From: Hahella sp018986435
GTDB taxonomy: Bacteria; Pseudomonadota; Gammaproteobacteria; Pseudomonadales; Oleiphilaceae
Assembly (NCBI RefSeq): GCF_050749805.1
Contig: NZ_CP192738.1
Location: 6,758,001-6,822,000, forward strand
Direction of reading: 5' to 3'
DNA: 64,000 nucleotides
Made by a program: the position numbers and the translations under genes
Part shown: positions 27,057 through 36,141 of the stretch, piece by piece
Layout: each line of letters starts with the position of its first letter
How positions within the stretch are numbered: position 1 is the first letter of the stretch
Notes under the pieces: generated by a model
The model's database searches: none
What the model was told of the DNA's origin: nothing
What the model saw: the letters and a program-made list of their open reading frames with translations, nothing else

Positions 27057-27377
27057 TTGCTGAGTAATAACGAACATCAAGACGCCATCGCGGCGCTGCA
27101 GGCTGCGATGAAAGAACTTTGGCACGCGTCCTATGCAGAACTGCTGCAGCGCGCCGGAAGCCACAGTGAAACGACTTTCATGTCGGCTGCCGGAAACCGC
27201 TATCTGATAATGATTGATATAGCGCGCCCCAATCAACTGGAATGCGCCGTAGAAGTCAGTGGATGTCTGGCGAAGATACAAGATGGCGTCGCGGTTAAAA
27301 GCCGTATCGGGGCCAGCTTTTACGTCACGCCGGATGATCTCAAAGTCGGTGACTATCTGGTCGCCAGCGCGCAGTAG
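27057..27377 (+). CDS. Small hypothetical protein, TTG start
   Basis: A 106-codon frame starts at TTG 27057, 12 bases from the divergent SDR start, and its end overlaps the convergent methyltransferase by 25 bases. The product has a helical N-terminus (IAALQAAMKELWHASYAELL) and a beta-rich rest ending KVGDYLVASAQ. No family recognised. An internal ATG at 27108 is an alternative start. The overlap at its 3' end lowers confidence, but the sequence reads like a folded protein. Confidence 0.5.
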   Translation: MLSNNEHQDAIAALQAAMKELWHASYAELLQRAGSHSETTFMSAAGNRYLIMIDIARPNQLECAVEVSGCLAKIQDGVAVKSRIGASFYVTPDDLKVGDYLVASAQ

Positions 27378-27973
27378 AGCGTCGTTTGCCGGCGTTTTTC
27401 CTGCAATATTTCAATGCGGGAAAAGCCCGCCAGACGCAACAGCGCCATGACACTGTCTTCAGAGCAAAGCGCAAAACCATGTCGTGCGAGCGGCTGCCCG
27501 TCGGGCGGATTCTCCGAACAAAACCCCAGCGCCAAAGTTCCGCCATTGGTCAGTACGCGAAACACCTCGCGAATATTCTCTTCCGGGTCCGGCCAGAGAT
27601 GCAGCGTATTGGCGCTGCACACTTTGGTGAAAGCCGCATCATCAAAGGGAATGCTTTCAACGGAGGCGTTCACCAGCGTCACCCGGCCGGAGGAAATGAG
27701 TTTATGATTATTACGTGTCGCCCGGGACACCATGGCCGTCGACGTATCAACGCCCGCTACCCCGCCGTTGGTGGTGATATGCGCCATTTCGCGAATCAGT
27801 TTGCCGGCGCCGAAGCCGATTTCCAGCACGCGGTCGGAAGGTTCCAGACACATGGCCTGTTTCATGAACTGATTCAGCTCGTTATGAGCGTTACTCATCC
27901 AACTGGCGAGCATTCTGCCTAATGATCCCTGCGAGTCCCTTAAGCGGCGCGCAACAAAAGCGTCGAAACTCAT
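27353..27973 (-). CDS. Class I SAM-dependent methyltransferase
   Basis: The 206-residue protein has the SAM-binding motif I VLEIGFGAGKLIREMA, motif II acidic GVDTSTAMV, VNASVESIPFDD, and the post-motif segment VLTNGGTLALGF. This fits UbiE/type 11 methyltransferases; the acceptor is unknown. ATG 27973 is supported by AAGGAG; the frame extends back to 28159 but without ribosome binding site. Divergent to the sirtuin gene, 133 bases apart. Confidence 0.88.
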   Translation of the reverse strand: MSFDAFVARRLRDSQGSLGRMLASWMSNAHNELNQFMKQAMCLEPSDRVLEIGFGAGKLIREMAHITTNGGVAGVDTSTAMVSRATRNNHKLISSGRVTLVNASVESIPFDDAAFTKVCSANTLHLWPDPEENIREVFRVLTNGGTLALGFCSENPPDGQPLARHGFALCSEDSVMALLRLAGFSRIEILQEKRRQTTLYCALATR

Positions 27974-28106
27974 TGCCTCTCCTTGTGAACGATTGACGCT
28001 GGCGTAACTCCGCGTCAGGGATATTCCAGGTTGCCTAGACAGCGTATTGTTTGGCATGCTGATTCGCACGCTCAGTGCCCTTCTCCAATATTGAAGTACG
28101 TTTTTT

Positions 28107-28790
28107 ATGAAGCATATCGTGGTAATTACAGGCGCCGGAATCAGCGCCGAAAGCGGCATTCAAACTTATCGCGGCGAGGACGGTCTGTGGCGCGAGACCG
28201 ACTATAACGAGGTCGCCTCGCTGACAGGATGGCGCAAAGATCGCGAGAAAGTGCTGACCTACTGGAACGCGCAACGCCGCATCATGGCCGCCGCTCAGCC
28301 CAACGCCGCGCACTACGCCCTGAGCCGGCTGGAGGAGTGTTATCTGGTGTCCATCATCACCCAGAATGTGGATAACCTGCATGAGCGCGCTGGCTCCAGT
28401 CAGGTGCTGCATATCCATGGCGAGTTGATGAAAAGCCGCAGTTCAGTGAACCCTAAACTGGTTTATCAGCACGGCGATCGGGACATTAACATTGGCGATA
28501 AATGTGAAAAAGGCAGCCAGTTACGACCAGACGTAGTCTGGTTTGGCGAGCCGGTGCCTTTGTTCTCCCAGGCGCAGAAAATCGTCCACAGCGCCGATAT
28601 CATGCTGGTGGTGGGAACGTCTCTGGAGGTGTATCCCGCCGCTTATCTGGTGGAGAAGCGCATGCGCGGCGTCCCTATGTATATCGTTGATCCTAACGCC
28701 AATCCAGAGGCGCACGACGCAGTGGTGGTAAATGAACCCGCCACCCAGGGTGTCGTCACCCTGGTCGAACAGCTACTCGAACAGGCCTGA
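28107..28790 (+). CDS. Sir2-family NAD-dependent deacylase without zinc cysteines
   Basis: The 227-residue sirtuin has GAGISAESGIQTYRG (NAD site), TQNVDNLHERAG, catalytic His104 in HIHGE, PDVVWFGE and VVGTSLEVYPA. The usual four zinc cysteines are missing; only KCEKGSQ (Cys133) remains in that region. The CobB/Sirt5 Tyr-x-x-Arg pair for succinyl groups appears as Trp53-Asn-Ala-Gln56. A zinc-less sirtuin subgroup with KCEKGSQLRP exists in other bacteria, so this is probably not decay. Acyl specificity cannot be assigned. Ribosome binding site weak. Confidence 0.88.
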   Translation: MKHIVVITGAGISAESGIQTYRGEDGLWRETDYNEVASLTGWRKDREKVLTYWNAQRRIMAAAQPNAAHYALSRLEECYLVSIITQNVDNLHERAGSSQVLHIHGELMKSRSSVNPKLVYQHGDRDINIGDKCEKGSQLRPDVVWFGEPVPLFSQAQKIVHSADIMLVVGTSLEVYPAAYLVEKRMRGVPMYIVDPNANPEAHDAVVVNEPATQGVVTLVEQLLEQA

Positions 28791-28955
28791 GCCCCCTATT
28801 TTCCTTGATATCTTTGTGGTTCAGGCCCTCCTAATCTCTCCATTTTGACCTATATCAGAGCCGCATCGGACTTGCCACGTACAATACGCCGCTTTCTTGT
28901 CAGGTTGTCTTATTTTTAACCGAGGCGGCCGGCGCCGAATGGCTATGGAGGGAAT

Positions 28956-29723
28956 ATGAGCCAAAAAGCAATGAAGTTGTATGATAAAAACGGGCATGTC
29001 TGCCTGTTCCTGACCGGTCTGGTCGAAGGGGAAGCGATTCCCAGCAATCAATTGGTCATCGTTGATCATGGTGAAGCCGCGCTCTTTGACCCCGGCGGCG
29101 AACTGACCTACACGCCGCTTTCCATCGAACTGTCCAAACACATTTCCATCAAGTCCTCCCTGCGTTATGTCTTCGCCTCGCATCAGGACCCGGACATCAT
29201 CACTTCCTTGCCGCGCTGGCTGATGCACACCGACTGTCAGGTAGTGACCTCACGCCTGTGGGCGCGATTCCTGCCGCATCTGGTGTCGGAGTTCGTCTCC
29301 GGAAAAATGAATAAGTCTCTCAGCCACCGCATGGTGGAGTTGCCGGACGATGGCGCTCAGATCCCCTTGGGCAAATCCCAGATCCGCGCGGTGCCTGCGC
29401 ACTTTCTGCATTCAGTGGGTAACTTCCACTTCTACGACCCGATCAGCAAAATTCTGTTCTCCGGGGACGTCGGCGCCGCCATGACTCCAGGCTGGGATCA
29501 TGAACCCGTGCAGGATATGGCCAAGCATATCCCGTTAATGGAAGGTTTCCATAAGCGCTATATGGCTTCCAACAAAGCCTGTCAGGCATGGGTGAACCAA
29601 GTACGCAAACTGGATGTGGAAATGATGCTGCCGCAACACGGCAAGCCGTTTTTCGGCAAAGACAAAATCGGCCAGTTCCTGTCCTGGTTCGAAGACCTGA
29701 AGTGCGGGGTCGACCTAATGTAG
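28956..29723 (+). CDS. Oxygen-binding di-iron (ODP) metallo-beta-lactamase-fold protein
   Basis: The 255-residue protein has a flavodiiron-like MBL fold: NQLVIVDHGEAALFDPGG, the ligand motif ASHQDPD (His, Asp), VPAHFLHSVGNFHFYDP, FSGDVGAA and a late LPQHG. The HxDxD motif changed to HQDPD is typical of ODP proteins that bind oxygen through a di-iron site and often work with chemotaxis or signalling proteins. GGAGGGA precedes the ATG. Convergent with the DUF4336 gene, 19 bases between stops. Confidence 0.85.
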   Translation: MSQKAMKLYDKNGHVCLFLTGLVEGEAIPSNQLVIVDHGEAALFDPGGELTYTPLSIELSKHISIKSSLRYVFASHQDPDIITSLPRWLMHTDCQVVTSRLWARFLPHLVSEFVSGKMNKSLSHRMVELPDDGAQIPLGKSQIRAVPAHFLHSVGNFHFYDPISKILFSGDVGAAMTPGWDHEPVQDMAKHIPLMEGFHKRYMASNKACQAWVNQVRKLDVEMMLPQHGKPFFGKDKIGQFLSWFEDLKCGVDLM

Positions 29724-29742
29724 ACGGCCCCGCGCCGACCGG

Positions 29743-30435
29743 CTATTTAAGCCAGGAAAAAGACCGCGCCAGAAATTCAGAGCCATGGCCGATCACACAT
29801 TCGCCATGGGCAATGATAATGTTGTCGGGTCGCCACGCCTGCATTTTGCGCAGCGCGGCCCTGGCTTTAGACCTGCCGAATATAAAAGTGAGGCGCCAGT
29901 CTATGGGCGTCTTGCCATGAGGCGCGATAATCCCCGTCAGCAGAGCGACCCAGCGTCGCCACCCATGGAAGTGGTCCACACGGAAGTTTTCGATCAAATC
30001 CCCGAGGATCAGAGTGCGGCTGCTGCGGTGAAAGAAAACCGCTTCTTTCATGGCGAAACTGCCGCGAAACAAAGTCTGGTCCACATCCTTTTCCCACCCT
30101 GGCTCCGGGTTCTCGCCCAGTAAACCGTCAAAAGAAATATCCTTACGCTTTTCCTGCAAGCCTGGAGTGCCGTAGCAGGCGGCGTCGGGGAAATGCGCCA
30201 TCCACTGAGGCAAAAACAAATGATGAAGTTTATTCGGCGTCACCAGATATTTGACCGGGCCCAACTCGGCGACTTCCCGGGCCAAATTCTCATCGTAACG
30301 CGTGGGAGAGTGAACAAGAATATCGCCGTTGGACAAACGCACTACCGTCATACGGGTGGTATACGCCAACCCCAGATAAGGCACCGCTTCACCGTTGTAG
30401 ATCCAAAGGTTTTCCGCCATTGAGATGAGACTCAT
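29743..30435 (-). CDS. DUF4336 protein (MBL-fold relative)
   Basis: The 230-residue protein matches DUF4336: MTVVRLSNGDILVHSPTR, PVKYLVTPNKLHHLFLPQW, RTLILGDLIENF and NIIIAHGECV. The family has a degenerate metallo-beta-lactamase fold of unknown function. ATG 30435 is chosen for AGGAGG 6 bases upstream over a start at 30465. It lies tail-to-tail with another MBL-fold gene. Confidence 0.85.
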   Translation of the reverse strand: MSLISMAENLWIYNGEAVPYLGLAYTTRMTVVRLSNGDILVHSPTRYDENLAREVAELGPVKYLVTPNKLHHLFLPQWMAHFPDAACYGTPGLQEKRKDISFDGLLGENPEPGWEKDVDQTLFRGSFAMKEAVFFHRSSRTLILGDLIENFRVDHFHGWRRWVALLTGIIAPHGKTPIDWRLTFIFGRSKARAALRKMQAWRPDNIIIAHGECVIGHGSEFLARSFSWLK

Positions 30436-30505
30436 GCTTTCCTCCTTGTATGAGTGTTCAAACACTATCCAGACTTATCCTAAGCCACACCCTAACCCAA
30501 GCGCC

Positions 30506-30530
30506 AAAAAATTTTGTGGGCATAGCCCAC
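30506..30530 (-). terminator. Terminator after the first array gene
   Basis: On the minus strand GTGGGC-TAT-GCCCAC is followed by AAAA and six T, 53 bases after the stop of the PEP-CTERM gene at 30583. Confidence 0.65.
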
Positions 30531-30582
30531 TCATCAACCACATCTGACGAGCGAGCCATACTTGAAAGCGACTTGAACCTAA

Positions 30583-32205
30583 TTACACCGCTTTACGAAA
30601 ACGTCTCGCGCCAGCGAATCCCGCCAGGCCGATGGTCATTAGAACCAGGGTGTAGGGTTCGGGTGCTCTAATGACTTTGATACTATAAGTTTCCATCCCG
30701 TCAACCACCCGGCTTTTCGAGATCCACTCCAGATAGGGACCGATATCCGGCAGCTCAAAGTGGCTGAACATACCACTGATGTTACTCGCGCTAAACAGTG
30801 AGAACTCGTCATTCACTTCCGGTTTGAAAGTTTCCCAGAGGTCGATTTTAAGAATACCGTCCAGTCTCGCCTCACCTTCAACATTGACCATAAAGTCGCC
30901 AATTGAGCCCCAATCCCCCAACGTCAACTGCAAGGTGGCGCTCTCCTCCTGCCAATAGTCGCCTTTGATGGTCAGAGTTCCACCGTTTTCTCCCGTAGCG
31001 ACAACGCCGCCGTCATTGTTCCATACAATTGTAGAGTATTCTCCAGGAACGTCTCCCGCTCTGATCACTCCAGAGCCTTGGACCTTGCCGCCTTCCGTTT
31101 GCATAATATTCACGTCGACATCGCTGTCTTCCATCACCAGTGCGCCACCAGATCTGACAATTAACTCTCTGCTTGAGAGACTTGCTCCGTTTTTAACCGT
31201 TGTCGTTCCATCAATGAAGAAATAACTTCCTTCATCAAACTTAGAACCTGCTTCGATGGTCAAACTCTTACCAATTTTGATATAGCTACCCGTCATGGTT
31301 GCGCCATTTTGAATGATCAGGTCTCCACCAAAATAAGCTGTATCCCAAATGTCCATTGAAGAGTTCTTTCCATCTATCACTACTTTTCCATAGTAGCCGC
31401 CAAGTTCCGCAGAGACCCTGGCGCCGTTAGTTATACTAATAGTCCCTTCTTCCGTCAGATTCATATACTGTGCGCTCAGGCTTGAGTTATTCCCATCCAT
31501 AAGCACTTTTCCATTAAGTTCCGCCTCCTCTGCAGACAACCAAGAACCACCATTAACTTCGATCACGCCTTCTCTTAAATACAGATCTTCATTCAGCCCC
31601 ATGAAGGCCTCGTCGTTAAGCGCTAACCTGCCGTCCACATGAGTAGAGTATCCGGAAATATGCGTCTTATTTTTCAGCTCCAGCGACCCTTCGCCTCCTC
31701 CGCTATCCGTGTCTGAAAAGCCGACATAATATTTCATCCCTAAAAAAGCGCTTCTTCCTGTTTCCATTCCATCAAGAACAAGGCTGCCTTTAGAACCGCT
31801 CTCACTTCCTACCAGTATTCTTATCTCTTCGTCAGTGTCGTCTCTATCCCGATTGAGTACACCATTCTTCAGTGTTAAATGTCCGCCTGAATGGCTGTTT
31901 ACAGAAATACCATCTTGCATTTCCAGGTTATGACCATCGAGGTCAATAACAACCTCATCGCTCTTCACTGAAACGCCCTGAACATTTACGTCCTCAGACA
32001 GTGACGCGGTATAAGCGCTGTCTGCACCCGTATTGAACGAAGCTGAGTCCGATGCGCTGGGAGCCGTCCCTCCCACCCAATTTGCATCATTATTAAAATC
32101 ACCGCCGCCTGTATTGTTCCAGTCAATGACCGTTGCCTGCGCAACGGACGCGCAGCTTACAAACACTAATGAAGTTAAAATTCCCAGACCTTGAGTTGTC
32201 TTCAC
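30583..32205 (-). CDS. PEP-CTERM beta-helix-like surface protein, array copy A
   Basis: The 540-residue protein is the longest of five tandem paralogues. It has a signal peptide (MKTTQGLGILTSLVFVSCAS, then VAQA) and an N-terminal module with IDWNNTGGGDFNNDANWVGG. A long run of short beta-strand repeats (LVLDG, LELKN, MDGN, IDGTT) suggests a right-handed beta-helix like autotransporter passengers. The C-terminus is APEPYTLVLMTIGLAGFAG plus ARRFRKAV, a PEP-CTERM sorting signal. Start is GTG 32205 with AGGGGTG upstream. It is preceded by a -24/-12 promoter match at 32253-32268. The function is unknown; surface or matrix delivery by an exosortase is inferred. Confidence 0.9.
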   Translation of the reverse strand: MKTTQGLGILTSLVFVSCASVAQATVIDWNNTGGGDFNNDANWVGGTAPSASDSASFNTGADSAYTASLSEDVNVQGVSVKSDEVVIDLDGHNLEMQDGISVNSHSGGHLTLKNGVLNRDRDDTDEEIRILVGSESGSKGSLVLDGMETGRSAFLGMKYYVGFSDTDSGGGEGSLELKNKTHISGYSTHVDGRLALNDEAFMGLNEDLYLREGVIEVNGGSWLSAEEAELNGKVLMDGNNSSLSAQYMNLTEEGTISITNGARVSAELGGYYGKVVIDGKNSSMDIWDTAYFGGDLIIQNGATMTGSYIKIGKSLTIEAGSKFDEGSYFFIDGTTTVKNGASLSSRELIVRSGGALVMEDSDVDVNIMQTEGGKVQGSGVIRAGDVPGEYSTIVWNNDGGVVATGENGGTLTIKGDYWQEESATLQLTLGDWGSIGDFMVNVEGEARLDGILKIDLWETFKPEVNDEFSLFSASNISGMFSHFELPDIGPYLEWISKSRVVDGMETYSIKVIRAPEPYTLVLMTIGLAGFAGARRFRKAV

Positions 32206-32252
32206 TGTTACACCCCTTGTGTATTAGTTCATTTATATGGCGCAGACTCGTT

Positions 32253-32268
32253 AGCAAGGTGCGGACCA
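32253..32268 (-). promoter_or_regulatory. Sigma-54 promoter of array copy A
   Basis: On the minus strand TGGTCCGCACCTTGCT keeps the invariant GG and GC ten bases apart and fits TGGCACG-N4-TTGCW at 10 of 12 defined positions. It ends 48 bases before the GTG start. Confidence 0.75.
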
Positions 32269-32329
32269 GAATATTTTCATATTTAAAATCAACAATATAT
32301 AACTTATAAAATCTTCAACAAGACAAACA

Positions 32330-32370
32330 TGTAAAATATTTTGACCATATAAATCAATAACTTACAAGAA
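32330..32370 (-). promoter_or_regulatory. Conserved upstream element, copy A
   Basis: A 41-base block that recurs almost unchanged before copies B and C and in altered form before D. Its centre lies about 82 bases upstream of the -24 element, a normal distance for a sigma-54 activator site. Confidence 0.6.
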
Positions 32371-32544
32371 CACTTAACTATTAAGAATACTTGTACTATC
32401 AATATATATGTGACAGCAAATCTCATTTTTATAAAGATGACTTACCATATACAAGAAAAGACAATTAGGTGATAATTTGTTTTATAAATAAACAAATAAA
32501 GTTCAGATACGTATAGATTAAGGCCGATTAAAAGAAGGGAACGT

Positions 32545-32579
32545 AAAAACCCGCACTTTGCAATTTAACAAAGTACGGG
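32545..32579 (-). terminator. Terminator after array copy B
   Basis: Arms CCCGCACTTTG (32550-32560) and CAAAGTACGGG (32569-32579) form an 11-bp stem with one mismatch. On the minus strand five T follow. It lies 28 bases after the stop of copy B, and the same stem recurs after copies C and D. Confidence 0.75.
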
Positions 32580-32607
32580 CCAAACATATCAATAGACAGA
32601 ACTGGGC

Positions 32608-34098
32608 TTACGCCGCTTTACGAAAACGTCTCGCGCCAGCGAATCCCGCCAGGCCAATGGTCATCAATACGATGGTGTAAGGCTCTGGCACGCCTTTGAC
32701 GACCTTCAGGCTAAACGTCTCCATGCCCGCCACCATGTCGCTTCCCCAGTCCCAACCTAAGCCAGGAGACAGTTTCGGCAACACAAAATCGCTGAACATA
32801 CCGTTGATGTTTTCCGCTTTGATCAGCGTGAATACGTCATTCAGCTTGGGTTTAAACGTATCCCAAAGATCAATTTTCAGAATGCCGTCCAGATCAGCGT
32901 CTCCGTTGATATTCAGCTTGTAGTCGCCAATCGCATCCCAATCGCCCAAGGCCAACTCCAGCGTGCTGCCATGCTCCTGCGTATAGTTTCCATCAATATT
33001 CAAAGAAGAACCGTTTGCTCCCGTCGCGACGGTTCCTTCATATGTATTTTGGACATTACCGGTAATGTCGCCATTCCCTTGTATTTTACCGCCTTCGGTC
33101 ATCACTCTTTGCGCGGCGACCTTACCTTCATCCAACAGCAATACGCCTCCTGGTATTGCTGAGATAGCATCTGCGGATTTAAGAAGGCCTCCATTAGTGA
33201 CAGTCGCGTTTCCTCCTATATCCATAAGATATGTCCAGTTTTCATACTCTGTACCCACCCCATCAATAATCAGATTACCGCCGACTGCAGTGTCAGCGCC
33301 ACTTCCTGTCGCTCCGTTTTGAAAAGTCAGGACTCCTCCAATTCCAGCGATTTCAGAGAAATTTAAGCTAGAACCTTCGCCACTCACCAACACTTCGCCA
33401 TCCAGAGAGCCATATGACATGTGAAACTGCGAGCCCTCTGAAACATCGAGTGAAGCGCCACTTTCCAGGAAAAAGTCATTCGCCAAGGAAAAGGTTGAGC
33501 CGCCGGTGATTGATACATCACTGTGCGATCCAACAAAGGCAGATTGCCCCAAAACATCCGAACCATTCTTAATCTGCAAAGCGCCCTTTCCAACTGTCCA
33601 ACGAGAATGGCCAATGTGAAACAGCATCCTTCCCGCCATCCCATAACCGCCGAAATCCACATTGTCGATAACAAACGTTCCTTCTGTGTCAACCTGACTG
33701 CCAACTGAGATAGAGACTAATCCACCTTCATAACCTTGTTCTTTATTAAAAGCTCCATCTCGCATTACGAGCTTCCCGGCTTTAGCTCCGCCTACCGTTA
33801 TACCTCTAGCTGTATCCAGGTTATGCCCACTCAAATTAATCACGACGTCGTCATTTATTACTGACACATCATTAACACTGGCGTCCTGCGATAAGGATGC
33901 GCTATACGAACCGGCAACATCCGTATTGAATGATGCTGTATCTGCAGCGCCTGGCGCCGAGCCTCCCGCCCAGTTTGCTCCATTGTTAAAATCACCGCCG
34001 CTTACATTGCTCCAGTCAATCACCGCCGCCTGGGAGACGGAAGCACAGCTTACAAATACTAATGAAGTTAAAATTCCTAGACCTTGAGTAGTCTTCAT
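32608..34098 (-). CDS. PEP-CTERM beta-helix-like surface protein, array copy B
   Basis: A 496-residue paralogue of copy A. The signal peptide (ending VSQA) and first about 75 residues, with IDWSNVSGGDFNNGANWAGG, and the last about 130 residues are almost the same as in copy C. The middle (about 80-340) differs strongly in sequence but keeps the short-strand repeat character. The sorting tail is VPEPYTIVLMTIGLAGFAG plus ARRFRKAA. ATG 34098 is the conserved start; the frame upstream is the promoter region and not coding. A sigma-54 match lies 46 bases upstream. Confidence 0.9.
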   Translation of the reverse strand: MKTTQGLGILTSLVFVSCASVSQAAVIDWSNVSGGDFNNGANWAGGSAPGAADTASFNTDVAGSYSASLSQDASVNDVSVINDDVVINLSGHNLDTARGITVGGAKAGKLVMRDGAFNKEQGYEGGLVSISVGSQVDTEGTFVIDNVDFGGYGMAGRMLFHIGHSRWTVGKGALQIKNGSDVLGQSAFVGSHSDVSITGGSTFSLANDFFLESGASLDVSEGSQFHMSYGSLDGEVLVSGEGSSLNFSEIAGIGGVLTFQNGATGSGADTAVGGNLIIDGVGTEYENWTYLMDIGGNATVTNGGLLKSADAISAIPGGVLLLDEGKVAAQRVMTEGGKIQGNGDITGNVQNTYEGTVATGANGSSLNIDGNYTQEHGSTLELALGDWDAIGDYKLNINGDADLDGILKIDLWDTFKPKLNDVFTLIKAENINGMFSDFVLPKLSPGLGWDWGSDMVAGMETFSLKVVKGVPEPYTIVLMTIGLAGFAGARRFRKAA

Positions 34099-34144
34099 TG
34101 TTACACCCCTTGTGTAATAGTTCGTTTTTAGGCGGAGCCGTTTT

Positions 34145-34160
34145 AGCAAGGTATGAGCCA
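34145..34160 (-). promoter_or_regulatory. Sigma-54 promoter of array copy B
   Basis: Minus strand TGGCTCATACCTTGCT: TGGC, then TTGCT, with GG and GC ten bases apart. It matches TGGCACG-N4-TTGCW at 10 of 12 defined positions and predicts a leader of about 35 bases. Confidence 0.8.
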
Positions 34161-34223
34161 AAAATATTTTCTGCATTAAATTCAGTTACTTAAAATTATT
34201 TCCATAAAATTCGTCACGTTTCG

Positions 34224-34264
34224 TGTAAAATATTTTGACCATATAAATCAACAACTTACAAGAA
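34224..34264 (-). promoter_or_regulatory. Conserved upstream element, copy B
   Basis: The 41-base block differs from that of copy A at only one position. Its centre is about 85 bases upstream of the -24 element. Confidence 0.6.
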
Positions 34265-34438
34265 CGCTTTCTTGTTCAGAAAACTTGTATTTTGCATCCA
34301 TGTACAGCGCTCACACTGAGGCCATGAAACGTTGAGGTTATAAATTGTAAGGTCAGAAACGACGATTAATATCGACAGGAGTTAGCAGGCGAGGTGCGCA
34401 GTAAATGGTCACAGAATGTCAGGAGTAGGAAGGTAAGT

Positions 34439-34468
34439 CCCGTACTTTGCGATATCACAAAGTACGGG
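34439..34468 (-). terminator. Hairpin after array copy C
   Basis: Perfect 11-bp arms CCCGTACTTTG and CAAAGTACGGG with an 8-base loop, 28 bases after the stop of copy C. Unlike after copy B, no T-run follows on the minus strand. Confidence 0.6.
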
Positions 34469-34496
34469 CGGAATATCTCAATAAGCAGGACTGGGC

Positions 34497-35975
34497 TTAC
34501 GCCGCTTTACGAAAACGTCTCGCGCCAGCGAATCCCGCCAGGCCAATGGTCATCAATACGATGGTGTAAGGCTCTGGCACGCCTTTGACGACCTTCAGGC
34601 TAAACGTCTCCATGCCCGCCACCATGTCGCTTCCCCAGTCCCAACCTAAGCCAGGAGACAGTTTCGGCAACACAAAATCGCTGAACATACCGTTGATGTT
34701 TTCCGCTTTGATCAGCGTGAACACATCATTCAGCTGGGGTTTAAACGTATCCCAAAGATCAATCTTCAGAATGCCGTCCAGATCAGCCTCACCGGTGATA
34801 TTCAGCTTGTAGTCGCCAATCGCATCCCAATCGCCCAGGGTCAGCTCCAACGTGCCGCCATGCTCCTGCGTATAGTTTCCATCAATATTCAAAGAAGAAC
34901 CGTTTGCTCCCGTCGCGACGGTTCCTTTATCCGTGTTCTTAACTTTACCAGTAATATCTCCAGCGCCCTGAATACGGCCAGCGAATTCAGTCATTAAAGA
35001 CGAGGCTTCAATTTGAGCGTTGTCTAAATTCATAACGCCAGTAACCGTAATCAGATCACTGGACACAAGGCTCCCGCTATTACTGACGACAACATTACCG
35101 CCCAAATCCATAGAACCTATAGCCCTAATTTCAGTTCCAGCGCCATCTACAGTAAAGCGCCCTCCCGTAGAGATACGGCCGCCCGAACCCGTAGCGCCAT
35201 TTTGAAAGGTGGTCTCTCCATTAAAATCTCCGAACTCGCCTACACTGAGATCTGAGCCTCTTCCATCCACCAGCGTTTTTCCGGATATATAAGCGCCGGA
35301 AGACCCTAGCCCAGCACCGCCTGTAATCTCCAGAACGCCATCAAGGTCCAACTCGCCAGCCAGGCCCATACTAGAGCCTTCCGAAAGGATCAATTTGCCC
35401 CCGATATAAGCAGACTGCCCGGTGACGCCAGACTTATTCTTCAGCTCTAACACCCCTTCTCTGGTCCCACCCGATGCAGGAGGATAACCCACGTAAAGCT
35501 GCATCCTTGAGCCCATTCCTCTCCCGCCGAAATCAACGCCATCCAACACAAGTCTGCTTTCGGAGGCTGAGGCGCTATCTACCATGATTTCCACCAGGTC
35601 TCCGAATTCATCACCGTTCTGATTAAAGGAGCCATTCCTCAGCGTTAACGTAGCGCCTTTGTCGCCGCTGACAGATATTCCTGTCATCGTTTCCAAATTC
35701 CGGCCATTCAAATCGATCACGACGTCGTCATTTTTTACTGACACATTATCGACATCAGTATCCTGCGATAAGGATGCAGTATACGAACCGGCAACATCCG
35801 TATTGAATGATGCTGTATCTGCAGTGCTCGGCGCTGAGCCTCCCGCCCAGTTTGCTCCATTGTTAAAATCACCGCCGCTGACATTGCTCCAGTCAATCAC
35901 CGCCGCCTGGGAGGCGGAAGCACAGCTTACAAATACTAATGAAGTTAAAATTCCTAGACCTTGAGTAGTCTTCAT
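34497..35975 (-). CDS. PEP-CTERM beta-helix-like surface protein, array copy C
   Basis: A 492-residue paralogue. N-terminal about 75 and C-terminal about 130 residues are nearly identical to copy B. The middle has its own repeats (LELKNKSGVTGQSAYIGG, LDLDGVLEITGGAGLGSSG). The tail is again VPEPYTIVLMTIGLAGFAG with ARRFRKAA. ATG 35975 is the start shared with copy B; the longer frame to 36131 runs through the promoter. The mosaic suggests that ends are kept alike by gene conversion while middles diverge. Confidence 0.9.
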   Translation of the reverse strand: MKTTQGLGILTSLVFVSCASASQAAVIDWSNVSGGDFNNGANWAGGSAPSTADTASFNTDVAGSYTASLSQDTDVDNVSVKNDDVVIDLNGRNLETMTGISVSGDKGATLTLRNGSFNQNGDEFGDLVEIMVDSASASESRLVLDGVDFGGRGMGSRMQLYVGYPPASGGTREGVLELKNKSGVTGQSAYIGGKLILSEGSSMGLAGELDLDGVLEITGGAGLGSSGAYISGKTLVDGRGSDLSVGEFGDFNGETTFQNGATGSGGRISTGGRFTVDGAGTEIRAIGSMDLGGNVVVSNSGSLVSSDLITVTGVMNLDNAQIEASSLMTEFAGRIQGAGDITGKVKNTDKGTVATGANGSSLNIDGNYTQEHGGTLELTLGDWDAIGDYKLNITGEADLDGILKIDLWDTFKPQLNDVFTLIKAENINGMFSDFVLPKLSPGLGWDWGSDMVAGMETFSLKVVKGVPEPYTIVLMTIGLAGFAGARRFRKAA

Positions 35976-36021
35976 TGTTACACCCCTTGTGTAATAGTTC
36001 GTTTTTAGGCGGAGCCGTTTT

Positions 36022-36037
36022 AGCAAGGTATGAGCCA
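36022..36037 (-). promoter_or_regulatory. Sigma-54 promoter of array copy C
   Basis: Identical 16 bases to the promoter of copy B, TGGCTCATACCTTGCT on the minus strand, 46 bases before the start codon. Confidence 0.8.
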
Positions 36038-36100
36038 AAAATATTTTATGTATTAAATTCAGGCACTTAAAATTATTTCCATAAAATTCGTCACGTTTCA

Positions 36101-36141
36101 TGTAAAATATTTTGACTATATAAATCAACAACTTACAAGAA
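36101..36141 (-). promoter_or_regulatory. Conserved upstream element, copy C
   Basis: The 41-base block again, one base different from copy B, centred about 85 bases upstream of the -24 element. Confidence 0.6.

Larger units (their letters stand above)
34099..34496 (-). repeat. Duplicated intergenic unit between copies B and C
   Basis: This spacer is nearly identical, end to end, to 35976-36374. It holds, in minus-strand order, the terminator of copy C, about 150 bases of shared sequence without function I can name, the upstream element and the sigma-54 promoter of copy B. Such identity in non-coding DNA indicates recent duplication or gene conversion. Confidence 0.8.

Noticed and set aside
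36001..36131. Upstream extension of array copy C (and 34099-34176 for copy B)
   Set aside because: The extra codons run through the sigma-54 promoter and 5' leader; the conserved start is MKTTQ in all close copies.
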